Virus record (IMG/VR): IMGVR_UViG_3300034061_000037
Location: 1-22,544 of that record
Reading direction: 5' to 3' (one strand)
Source of the DNA: a virus
DNA: 22,544 nucleotides
Positions within the stretch are counted from its first letter, which is position 1. Every line of letters starts with the position of its first letter. Below the pieces are notes generated by a model. That model searched no databases, had not been told where the DNA came from, and saw only the letters and a program-made list of their open reading frames with translations. Below are positions 14,649-21,994 of the stretch, one piece after another. The position numbers were made by a program, and so were the translations under genes.

Positions 14649-17600
14649 ATGGTCGGGTCACTTATTGTTGCGGAAATTACATCAACGGCAGTTTCTGCTT
14701 TTACTGCGGCACAGACAGCGGCCGCTTTTGCTGTCAACTTTGCAGTATCGCAAATTGTTACTCGTACTTTCGCTGACAATCCTGAGAATCAACAGGACAT
14801 GGGAGTGCGTCAACAAGTGCCGCCTAGTTCTGTTAATGCCTTGCCTGTGGCGTATGGCGATGCGTATATGGGCGGGACATTTGTAGATGCGGTTCTGAGT
14901 AATGATCAGCAGACGATGTTCGATGTGCTGGCGGTTTCTAGCATTAGTCCTAATGGCCAATTTTCGTATGACTGCTCGCGTATGTATTATGGCGATCGCC
15001 TGATTACATTTGCGGCAAGTGGTGGGGCAATCTCGGCAACTGTATTTAATGGCGGCACAGGGTATGCGGTAGGCAATGTTTTGACTGTTGTTGGTGGCTT
15101 ACCTACTACGGCAACGCAGTTGACTGTCACAAGCGTTTCTGGTGGCGTTATCACTGGCGTTAGTGTGTCTACGGCTGGCTCGTATACGTATGGCAATAAT
15201 CCTTTGAATTGCGCTGGCGTGACTGGTGGTTCTGGGACTGGTGCAACTTTTATTTTGCGATTCTCTAGTTATGGTCCGACTGTAATTGCGCTGACTGATG
15301 ATTCAGGAAATGTAGATACAAAGATTGGTGACAGGGCTAGACTTCAACTTCACTTGTACACATCTAATCAGGCGGGTGATGTGACTCGTTTTAACACCGC
15401 GAGTTATCCGTGGGAGGTTATGGGACCGAGCGAGCCATCGGGAATCCCGACAGAACTGCAATGGATTTCAGGTGCATACGATGGCGTGAATCCTAGTCGA
15501 AGAATGAATGGGACAGCGTTCTGCATTGTGCGTATTGCGTACAACCAAGATGCTGGGACATCTAGTTTGTCGCCTATTACTTTTTGCGTAAGTCATTACC
15601 TGAATGGTACGGGCGTGGCAAAGGCTGGCGATGTATGGTTCGACTACATTACTAACCCGATTTATGGCGGTGCTGTTGACGCTGATTTTGTAAATACATC
15701 AAGTGCAACTTTCCTGAATACTTATGGCGATCAGACGATTACGTTTACGGACTCTAATGGAGTAACTACAACACAACCTCGTTATCGCATCAATGGGGTG
15801 CTGGATGCGGGTCAGTCGGTGCTGTCAAATATTGATCGACTTATGTCTGCTTGCGATTCGTGGATGACGTATAACGCGGCATTGGGTCAATGGGCGGTGG
15901 TGGTTAATAAGGCTGAGTCGGTGTCATACGCTTTTGATGACAACAATATCATTGGCGATATTCGGGTGAGTGCGACAGATATTACATCGTCAATCAATCA
16001 GGTCGAGGCTCGTTTCCCATTTAAGCAAAACAAAGATCAGGCATCGTTTGTTAATATTGAGACTCCACCGGAGTTGCTATACCCGAACGAGCCTGTTAAT
16101 AAATACTCAATTACTTATGACATGGTTAACGATTCGGTGCAAGCGCAGTACCTTGCAAATCGTTTGCTAGAGCAAGCCCGTGAGGATTTAATTGTCTCGT
16201 TTAGCACTACGTTTTATGGCATTCAGGTGGACGCTGGTAATGTAATTAGCGTAACGAATGCTGACTACGGGTGGAGTGCAAAGACGTTTCGTGTGATGAA
16301 GGTTAACGAAATTGCGTTAGGCGATGGAACGCTGGGGGCTAAATTAGAACTGAGCGAATACAACTCGGCTGTATATGATGACAAGGACATCACGCAGTTT
16401 ACGCCTGTGCCTAATAGTAATTTGCCTAGTGCTAATTATTTTTCGCCTCTTAGCGCACCAGTAGTTTCGTCATCTACTTCGACTTCGGCTATTCCTAATT
16501 TTGCTGTTACGACAACGATTCCTACTGTCGGTCGAGTTACTTATGTAAATTTGTTTTACACGACCTCAACAACGCCAACGGCTACGGATTGGAAATTGTT
16601 ATCGGCAGAAAATTTGGTGGATGGCAATGCGTATACCCCAGGTTCTAGTCTGATTTTTAACAATCAGGTTTTGGCTACTGGCACGACTACGACTGCAACA
16701 TATTATTTTTGCTACATCGTAGGCAATGAGAACACTAAGTCGTTGCAAAGCCCGACAAGTGCATCGTTTACTTGGAATCCTGTAACTGGTGCAAATGGTA
16801 CTCGGACTGCTATTTTGGACATGTATCAATGGTCGGCATCTGTACCGACTACATTCCCTGTGGGGGTGTCGGTTTACACATGGGCGACTGGACAATTTAC
16901 TGCACCCGCTACGCCTAATGGCTGGTCGTTAACGCCTCCTACATCGACTGCTGGTCAAACGCTGTGGATTGCTCGAACAATTTATGTGGATACGGCAACT
17001 ACGGCAACGTCTAATGTGACTTGGACAGCGACAACGGCTTACGCTGTGGGGGCGGCTGGTGATAATGGCACACGGACTGCGTTCTTGGAACTGTATCGCT
17101 GGGCGGCTTCTACGCCTACGACATTCCCGTCTGGTAATTCGACATATACATGGGCGACCGGTGCGTTTACTGCGCCAGCAACGCTTAACGGGTGGTCGTT
17201 GACCCCGCCAGCGGCTGTTACTGGTTACACCTTGTATGCGTGTTCGGTGCGGTATGTTGACTCGTTGACGACAGCGACATCTAGTGTGCCTTGGACAACT
17301 TCGACTGCGTATGCAGTGGGGGCGGCTGGAACGAATGGTGCGGATGGTGCGCCCGGCACGCCTGGACTAAATGGCTTGAGTTTTATCAATGCTTATTTGG
17401 TGCAAAGTCAATCTGCGTCTACGCCTACATTTAGTTCGGTGACTTCGGGTGCGACTATCCCGTCTGGCTGGAGTGCAACTTCACCCGCTGTTAGCGTGGG
17501 TCAGGTTATGTGGTACATCCAAGGTCGGTATAATAGTACCTCGTCAACGATTAACGGAGTAGCGGCTAACACTACCGCTTGGACTGGACCGATTGCGGCT

Positions 17601-18362
17601 AGTATTTTTCAGGACATTCGTTCGGATAACTGGAACGGCTCGACACCGCCTACGGCATCTAATGTTGCTACATGGGGTTCGACAGGCTATTACATTAGTC
17701 GCACCGATGGCAATATGTACGCTAACGGGTTTTATGCTCGTGGCGTAATGAAAGTTAATGGCGGGGTGTATGACCCTAGTTTGGGGTATACAACGGCTTT
17801 AGATGCAAACTCTGCGGCTGGTTCTGCTGTTGGTGTTATTGGATATACAAATGCGACTGGCGGCTTTGGCATGGTGGGCTGGACTGATAACGCTTTGGCT
17901 TATGCTGGCATTAACGGTACATCAACACAAAATGGTTCTATTGGTGTTCAGGCTAACAATACGGGTGGTGGATTTGCCTTAGATGTTGCTGGAAAAATGC
18001 GTATTAGTAATAGTACAGTTGTTACAAACTTAAACGCAAATTATTTGCAAGGCAATCCAGCATCTGCTTTTTATGTTGCTGGTGGTGCGTTAGGTACTCC
18101 GTCATCAGGTACTCTTACAAACTGCACATTTCCTACGCTTAATCAAAATACAACGGGTAATGCGGCTACGGCAAGTAACGCTAGTCTGTTAAATGGTTTG
18201 GCGGCAACTGCGTTTGTAAATGTTGCAAGTGGAACAACAAACGGAAAATACTTTTATTATGTGAATAATACTGGCGCACCAAGTGACCCTGTAAACAGGG
18301 CGGCTTGGATTTTAGTTTCAACAAATGACGGTGGAACTGTTTATCTCCCCGGCTATATTTAA
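14649..18362 (+). CDS. Tail-tip attachment protein (lambda J-like) with repeats and fibre-like C-terminus
   Basis: Central 1237-residue protein of the tail tip, expected to form a trimeric hub-plus-fibre that recognises the host. Residues 1-40 are Ala-rich and hydrophobic. A glycine/threonine-rich beta module interrupts the N-terminal region at about 120-200 (GGTGYAVGNVLTVVGG). Residues about 230-575 follow the phage-tail J/Phage-tail_3 pattern, closing at YNSAVYDDKD. A beta-rich linker follows. Two 90-residue tandem repeats span 715-804 and 805-894, then a collagen-like GADGAPGTPG, then a degenerate third copy. The last 230 residues look like a fibre, with LNANYLQGNPAS and GALGTPSSGTLTN motifs. 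GTTAAGGA-type ribosome site lies in the previous gene's end, before ATG 14649. Confidence 0.92.
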   Translation: MVGSLIVAEITSTAVSAFTAAQTAAAFAVNFAVSQIVTRTFADNPENQQDMGVRQQVPPSSVNALPVAYGDAYMGGTFVDAVLSNDQQTMFDVLAVSSISPNGQFSYDCSRMYYGDRLITFAASGGAISATVFNGGTGYAVGNVLTVVGGLPTTATQLTVTSVSGGVITGVSVSTAGSYTYGNNPLNCAGVTGGSGTGATFILRFSSYGPTVIALTDDSGNVDTKIGDRARLQLHLYTSNQAGDVTRFNTASYPWEVMGPSEPSGIPTELQWISGAYDGVNPSRRMNGTAFCIVRIAYNQDAGTSSLSPITFCVSHYLNGTGVAKAGDVWFDYITNPIYGGAVDADFVNTSSATFLNTYGDQTITFTDSNGVTTTQPRYRINGVLDAGQSVLSNIDRLMSACDSWMTYNAALGQWAVVVNKAESVSYAFDDNNIIGDIRVSATDITSSINQVEARFPFKQNKDQASFVNIETPPELLYPNEPVNKYSITYDMVNDSVQAQYLANRLLEQAREDLIVSFSTTFYGIQVDAGNVISVTNADYGWSAKTFRVMKVNEIALGDGTLGAKLELSEYNSAVYDDKDITQFTPVPNSNLPSANYFSPLSAPVVSSSTSTSAIPNFAVTTTIPTVGRVTYVNLFYTTSTTPTATDWKLLSAENLVDGNAYTPGSSLIFNNQVLATGTTTTATYYFCYIVGNENTKSLQSPTSASFTWNPVTGANGTRTAILDMYQWSASVPTTFPVGVSVYTWATGQFTAPATPNGWSLTPPTSTAGQTLWIARTIYVDTATTATSNVTWTATTAYAVGAAGDNGTRTAFLELYRWAASTPTTFPSGNSTYTWATGAFTAPATLNGWSLTPPAAVTGYTLYACSVRYVDSLTTATSSVPWTTSTAYAVGAAGTNGADGAPGTPGLNGLSFINAYLVQSQSASTPTFSSVTSGATIPSGWSATSPAVSVGQVMWYIQGRYNSTSSTINGVAANTTAWTGPIAASIFQDIRSDNWNGSTPPTASNVATWGSTGYYISRTDGNMYANGFYARGVMKVNGGVYDPSLGYTTALDANSAAGSAVGVIGYTNATGGFGMVGWTDNALAYAGINGTSTQNGSIGVQANNTGGGFALDVAGKMRISNSTVVTNLNANYLQGNPASAFYVAGGALGTPSSGTLTNCTFPTLNQNTTGNAATASNASLLNGLAATAFVNVASGTTNGKYFYYVNNTGAPSDPVNRAAWILVSTNDGGTVYLPGYI
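16791..17330 (+). repeat. Two tandem 270-base repeats inside the tail-tip gene
   Basis: Unit 1 is 16791-17060 and unit 2 is 17061-17330, each exactly 90 codons. Both begin NGTRTA after one residue, contain YTWATG and FTAPAT, NGWSLTPP, and end TAYAVGAAG. A third, degenerate copy follows from about 17331, beginning with a collagen-like stretch and sharing PSGWSATSPAVSVGQ and TTAWTGPIAA. Unequal recombination between units could change fibre length. Confidence 0.9.
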
Positions 18363-18371
18363 GGAAAAACC

Positions 18372-18683
18372 ATGAGAACTGTTACGATTCCAACTCAGAC
18401 CGTGATTGAGAGCATTCAGTCATACAACTATCAAGTTGGCAGTTATGTTTATGTCGTAATTGGCGTTGGCAAAATGGTGGATGGTGCGTTCGTTTTTGAT
18501 GTGCCTCAGCAGTTTGATAGCGTTTATATTATTGATAGTCCTGCGGTAGTTGACCCTGTTACACAGCAACAAATGAAAGCGGCTACGACAGACTTTACGG
18601 AATTGATGGCTCAATACCCAGAGGGTAATTTTTCGACTGACGATTTGTGGCCATACATTGACCAAGTTCGTGCGAGGCGGTAA
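18372..18683 (+). CDS. Small protein of unknown function after the tail-tip gene
   Basis: A 103-residue protein I do not recognise. The first half is beta-rich (VIESIQSYNYQVGSYVYVVIGVGKMVDGAFVFDVPQQF), and the second half is helical and acidic, ending FSTDDLWPYIDQVRARR. It has no signal or membrane segment. TAAGGA, formed by the stop codon of the tail-tip gene plus GGA, is its ribosome site. A small gene in this slot is common in siphophage tail clusters, but no function can be inferred. Its stop codon forms part of a candidate -10 element for the next unit. Confidence 0.75.
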   Translation: MRTVTIPTQTVIESIQSYNYQVGSYVYVVIGVGKMVDGAFVFDVPQQFDSVYIIDSPAVVDPVTQQQMKAATTDFTELMAQYPEGNFSTDDLWPYIDQVRARR

Positions 18684-18686
18684 AAT
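18658..18686 (+). promoter_or_regulatory. Candidate sigma70-like promoter for the fibre genes
   Basis: TTGACC (18658-18663) and TAAAAT (18681-18686) each match 5 of 6 consensus bases and are separated by exactly 17 bases. The -10 overlaps the stop codon of the preceding gene, and transcription would start near 18693. This leaves a leader of about 70 bases before ATG 18763. It is the best promoter-like sequence I found in the window. Confidence 0.5.
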
Positions 18687-18704
18687 TTAAAAAAAGATAA
18701 GATA

Positions 18705-18754
18705 GCATCCGTCCCCATGCGAGTTTGCGGGGTGCGTAATTACCTGAGTACAGG
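18705..18754 (+). promoter_or_regulatory. Structured leader before the first fibre gene
   Basis: Three possible stems lie in the leader: GCATCC (18705-18710) with GGGTGC (18730-18735); CCCC (18713-18716) with GGGG (18729-18732); and CCTG (18743-18746) with CAGG (18751-18754), loop AGTA. The first two share the G-run and exclude one another. The third covers part of the Shine-Dalgarno CAGGGA before ATG 18763. The stems are short, so this is suggestive rather than shown. No known riboswitch class is recognised. Confidence 0.3.
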
Positions 18755-18762
18755 GAAGCAAA

Positions 18763-19251
18763 ATGGCTATTTTTAATAAAAACACGCTACTACAAGTAAG
18801 CGGGTTTGATAACGAAATCATTGCTGGTGAGTTGGTCTGGCAACAGAAAACTTATTGGAATCTGACAATGACTGCCGCTGATGGCGTGACTCCTATTGAT
18901 TTGACGGGCGCGACTATTGACGCACAGATCATTCGTAGGGCGGTAACAAATATTCAAGACACACGCAATGGGCTGTCTTTTGACATTGCTAATTACACTC
19001 CGACACCGACTCCTGTTGAGTTGACTATTGCTAATCGTAGTAACTCGACTGGGTTTTTCACGCTGGTTATTAACGATACTACATGGAGTTTGATTGACTC
19101 AGACCCAGAGTTGGACATTAATGCGGTGGATTGCGTAGGGTTTTCTGGTCGTATCAAAATTGGATTCCCTGCGAATTCAACAAATCCTGCGGATGATGCA
19201 ATTATTTTCTTGTTATTCCTAGTTCGTTCTGACGGTATTGTTGTGGAGTAA
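18763..19251 (+). CDS. Putative tail fibre/baseplate-associated protein (BppU-like N-terminal pattern)
   Basis: A 162-residue beta-rich protein. Residues about 22-60 (AGELVWQQKTYWNLTMTAADG, then TPIDLTGATIDAQIIRRA) follow the pattern of baseplate upper-protein-like N-terminal domains and related phage beta-sandwich domains: a first strand, then an x-D-x-x-G-x-x-x-D-L-T-G-A-T turn. The rest alternates strands ending GFFTLVINDTTWSLI and a hydrophobic AIIFLLFLVRSDGIVVE. This last stretch is more likely a buried strand than a membrane helix. It has AGGGAAG upstream and follows the candidate promoter at 18658-18686. Function is inferred from location among fibre genes and the recurring motif. Confidence 0.6.
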   Translation: MAIFNKNTLLQVSGFDNEIIAGELVWQQKTYWNLTMTAADGVTPIDLTGATIDAQIIRRAVTNIQDTRNGLSFDIANYTPTPTPVELTIANRSNSTGFFTLVINDTTWSLIDSDPELDINAVDCVGFSGRIKIGFPANSTNPADDAIIFLLFLVRSDGIVVE

Positions 19252-19257
19252 GAACAC

Positions 19258-19572
19258 ATGCCAAACATCAGCGTTAATGTAGCGAACGCGAATGGCGTAA
19301 ATGTTCAGGTTCAAGACCCAAATAATCTCAAGGTCATTGTTCAAAATCCGACAACTATCAATGCTGTCGTTACGCCACCAGCAAACAACATCATTACTCT
19401 TAACCGAGGAATCGTTGGTCCACAAGGTCCAGCAGGACCATCGGGGTCATCAAACATTGGCGGTTATCCAGTTTCAATTACAGGCGCACAAAATTATGAT
19501 GCGCTGATGTGGGTTTCTGGAGAATGGATCAATGTCCCTCAAACCGAAATCACCGATGGTGGAAATTTTTAA
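19258..19572 (+). CDS. Small tail fibre protein with collagen-like segment
   Basis: A 104-residue protein with an Asn/Val-rich N-terminus (ISVNVANANGVNVQVQDPNNLKVIVQ), a short collagen-like triplet stretch GPQGPAGPSG at residues 55-64, and a C-terminus ending ITDGGNF. Such collagen-like spacers form rigid triple helices in trimeric fibres. The N-terminal strands could attach it to the tail tip. The start follows AAGAA 6 bases after the previous stop. The TAAGGA at its stop is the ribosome site for the next gene. Role as a fibre subunit or linker is inferred. Confidence 0.65.
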   Translation: MPNISVNVANANGVNVQVQDPNNLKVIVQNPTTINAVVTPPANNIITLNRGIVGPQGPAGPSGSSNIGGYPVSITGAQNYDALMWVSGEWINVPQTEITDGGNF

Positions 19573-19581
19573 GGAATTATC

Positions 19582-20679
19582 ATGAGCAATACTATTCGCA
19601 TTAAGCGTAGGGCAAATGGTGGTGGTGCTGGCGCACCTTCATCATTGGAAAACGCCGAGTTAGCCTTTAACGAACAAACGAATATCCTGTACTACGGTAC
19701 AGGTACAGGCGGCTCTGGCGGGTCAGCAACAAGCATTATTCCTATTGCTGGTAATGGTGCTTTTGTTGATACATCAACCGACCAAACCATTGGCGGCAAT
19801 AAGACCTTTAGCAATACTATTCTTGGTAATGCTTCAACAGCAACTAAGTGGGCTACGGCTCGCGACTTGTCGCTGACTGGTGACGCTACGGCTACGCTTG
19901 CGTCTGTTGATGGTTCTGCAAATGTGTCGACTGGTATTACATTCGCAACGGTTAACAGCAACATTGGCGCGTATACAAAGATTACGATTAACGCTAAGGG
20001 TTTGGCTACGGCTGGTTCTCAGGCGAGTTTGTCCGACTTATCTAGTCCGACATCATCGTTTAGCATGGGCAGTCAACTGCTGACAAATTTGTTAGACCCT
20101 GTTAACCCTCAGGATGCCGCGACAAAGAATTATGTCGACAATGTGGCTCAGGGTTTAGACCCTAAAGCGTCTGTGGTGGCCGCTACGACTGGCGATATTA
20201 CGCTGTCAGGTTTGGGTACTCAAAGCGGTGGCGACTGGACTTCTGCGCTGTCTGATGGCGACCGAGTGCTGGTTAAGAATCAAACTCTGTCACAAAACAA
20301 CGGCATTTATAACGCCTCTGCAAGCGCCTGGACTCGTTCTAGCGATGCAAATACATGGGCAGAGTTGGTTTCTGCTTTTACCTTTGTGGAGACGGGTGCG
20401 ACCGAAGCCGATACTGGCTGGGTTTGTACTGTTGATGCTGGCGGTACGCTGGGTACTACGCCTGTTACTTGGGTTCAATTCTCTGGTGCTGGCTCGTATA
20501 CGGCTGGAACTGGTTTGACTTTGACTGGACAACAGTTCAGTATTACTAACACGGCTGTAACAGCGGCTTCGTATGGCAATAGTAACGGGACACAGACACC
20601 GACATTTACAGTTAATGCTCAAGGTCAATTGACTGCGGCATCTACTGTTGACATTAATGTGGATGGCGGCACATACTAA
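19582..20679 (+). CDS. Tail fibre protein
   Basis: A 365-residue fibre. Residues 1-45 (MSNTIRIKRRANGGGAGAPS, then LENAELAFNEQTNILYYGTG) follow the Mtd/fibre N-terminal pattern: I-x-I-K-R at the start, then A-x-L-x-x-x-E-L-A-x-x, then L-Y. The rest is low-charge and beta-rich, with TIGGNKTF, the NPQDAATKNYVDNVAQG neck motif found in many long fibres (about residues 174-190), and repeating GTGLTLTGQQFSITNT strands near the end. It ends NVDGGTY, like the preceding gene's DGGNF. Low-charge Thr/Ser/Gly-rich composition fits an extended trimeric beta structure. A second fibre with a related start follows at 20720. Confidence 0.85.
   Translation: MSNTIRIKRRANGGGAGAPSSLENAELAFNEQTNILYYGTGTGGSGGSATSIIPIAGNGAFVDTSTDQTIGGNKTFSNTILGNASTATKWATARDLSLTGDATATLASVDGSANVSTGITFATVNSNIGAYTKITINAKGLATAGSQASLSDLSSPTSSFSMGSQLLTNLLDPVNPQDAATKNYVDNVAQGLDPKASVVAATTGDITLSGLGTQSGGDWTSALSDGDRVLVKNQTLSQNNGIYNASASAWTRSSDANTWAELVSAFTFVETGATEADTGWVCTVDAGGTLGTTPVTWVQFSGAGSYTAGTGLTLTGQQFSITNTAVTAASYGNSNGTQTPTFTVNAQGQLTAASTVDINVDGGTY
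20648..20677 (+). promoter_or_regulatory. Weak promoter-like sequence inside the fibre gene end
   Basis: A perfect TTGACA (20648-20653) is followed after 18 bases by CATACT (20672-20677), which matches 4 of 6 -10 bases. It lies within the last codons of the fibre gene, just before the palindrome at 20692-20703 and the second fibre gene. Coding sequence can produce such a match by chance, so this is weak. Confidence 0.2.
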
Positions 20680-20691
20680 AGACATCGACCC

Positions 20692-20719
20692 TGCTATATA
20701 GCAACGAAAGGGAAGCCCT
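20692..20719 (+). promoter_or_regulatory. Palindrome and Shine-Dalgarno hairpin before the second fibre gene
   Basis: TGCTATATAGCA (20692-20703) is a perfect 12-base palindrome. Directly after it AGGG (20709-20712) can pair with CCCT (20716-20719) around a 3-base loop, which would mask the Shine-Dalgarno AGGG just before ATG 20720. Palindromes of this size can be operators or weak hairpins; no protein partner is known. Confidence 0.35.
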
Positions 20720-21985
20720 ATGGCTAATAAAATCATTCTAAAAAAGACGTCAACGGCTTCTAAGATTCCGTTGGCAACTGATTTGGAAGTTGGCGAGATT
20801 GCGGTTAACTTAGCCGATCAAAAACTGTACAGCAAGAACGCAAGTGGCACAGTTATTTTGGTCGGTGATGGCCAAGGTACGGGCGATGTTACGGGACCGT
20901 CTAGCGCAACGGATAACGCTGTTGCAAGATTCGATAGTACTACTGGCAAACTGATTCAGAATTCCGTAGTCACTATCGATGACACAGGAAATGTTGCGGG
21001 TGTTTTATCTGAGCAATACAACACCGCAGGGACACCACCCACAATCGTTGAAGGTTTAGAAGCATGGGACAGCGGCAATGGTACGCTTGAACTTGGCTTG
21101 ACTGGTGGCGTTGTTTCTTACAAGTATGGTCAACAAGAGTTTGTAAGGGCGTATAACGGTAGTGGTTCTGCTATGACCAAAGGTCAGGTGGTCTATATCG
21201 TTGGCGCACAGGGCAATCGTGTAGATGTTCGTTTGGCATTGGCTACTTCTGATGCAACATCTGCTGGGACAATTGGTTTTGTTGCCGAGTCAATTGCTAA
21301 TGGTGCAGAAGGTTGGGTTCAAGTATCAGGCACATTGTATAAATTAGATACATCTGCTTTAACTGCGGGTGCGCCTTTATACCTTTCGCCTACTGTTGCT
21401 GGTGCGTATACAACAACAAAACCAACTGCCCCCAATCACACAGTTATTTTGGGTTGGGTTGAGCGTGTTAGCGCAACTGTTGGTTCGTTCTATGTGAAGG
21501 TCGATAACGGCTACGAACTTGACGAATTGCATAATGTATTGATTACATCGCCTACTAACGCACAGGCTCTTGTCTACAATTCATCGGTTGGTGTTTGGGA
21601 GAACAACACAGTTTCGCTGACAGCGGGTGTTAATGGCATATTGCCTGTTGCTAATGGTGGTACTGGAACGGCAACGCCTAGTTTGGTGGCGGGTACAAAC
21701 ATTACGATTACGGGAACATTCCCTAATCAAACAATTAATTCAAGCGGTGGCGGTAGTTTGCCAAGCCAATCGGGTAATGCGGGTAAATACCTTACAACGG
21801 ATGGCACTAATGCGTCTTGGGGTACTGTATCTGGTGGCGGTGGTCCGATTACGCAGAACTTAGACCAAGTAACATCTAATCAAACCATTGCAAGCGGTTC
21901 TAATGGTTTTTCTGTTGGACCGATGACTATCGCAAGCGGTTACACGGTGACTGTTGCAAGTGGTCAGCGTTGGGTCATCATTTAA
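20720..21985 (+). CDS. Tail fibre protein
   Basis: A 421-residue fibre. It opens MANKIILKKTSTASKIPLAT, then LEVGEIAVNLADQKLYSKNASG, the same I-x-x-K-x ... G-E-x-A-x-N ... L-Y pattern as the upstream fibre, suggesting a shared attachment domain. The middle contains AMTKGQVVYIVGAQGNRVDV and a trio of strands around GTIGFVAESIANGAEGWVQVSG (about residues 178-200). The C-terminal 100 residues are Gly/Ser/Thr-rich with NGGTGTATPS, and it ends SVGPMTIASGYTVTVASGQR, a motif very common at fibre ends. Its stop codon forms TAAGGA with the following bases, giving the next gene's ribosome site. Role as receptor-binding fibre is by composition and motif. Confidence 0.85.
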   Translation: MANKIILKKTSTASKIPLATDLEVGEIAVNLADQKLYSKNASGTVILVGDGQGTGDVTGPSSATDNAVARFDSTTGKLIQNSVVTIDDTGNVAGVLSEQYNTAGTPPTIVEGLEAWDSGNGTLELGLTGGVVSYKYGQQEFVRAYNGSGSAMTKGQVVYIVGAQGNRVDVRLALATSDATSAGTIGFVAESIANGAEGWVQVSGTLYKLDTSALTAGAPLYLSPTVAGAYTTTKPTAPNHTVILGWVERVSATVGSFYVKVDNGYELDELHNVLITSPTNAQALVYNSSVGVWENNTVSLTAGVNGILPVANGGTGTATPSLVAGTNITITGTFPNQTINSSGGGSLPSQSGNAGKYLTTDGTNASWGTVSGGGGPITQNLDQVTSNQTIASGSNGFSVGPMTIASGYTVTVASGQRWVII

Positions 21986-21994
21986 GGAAAAGAC

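Noticed and set aside
20290-20736. 148-residue minus-strand frame across the fibre gene end
   Set aside because: Ser/Arg-rich and Cys-rich shadow crossing a gene joint, with no supporting signal.
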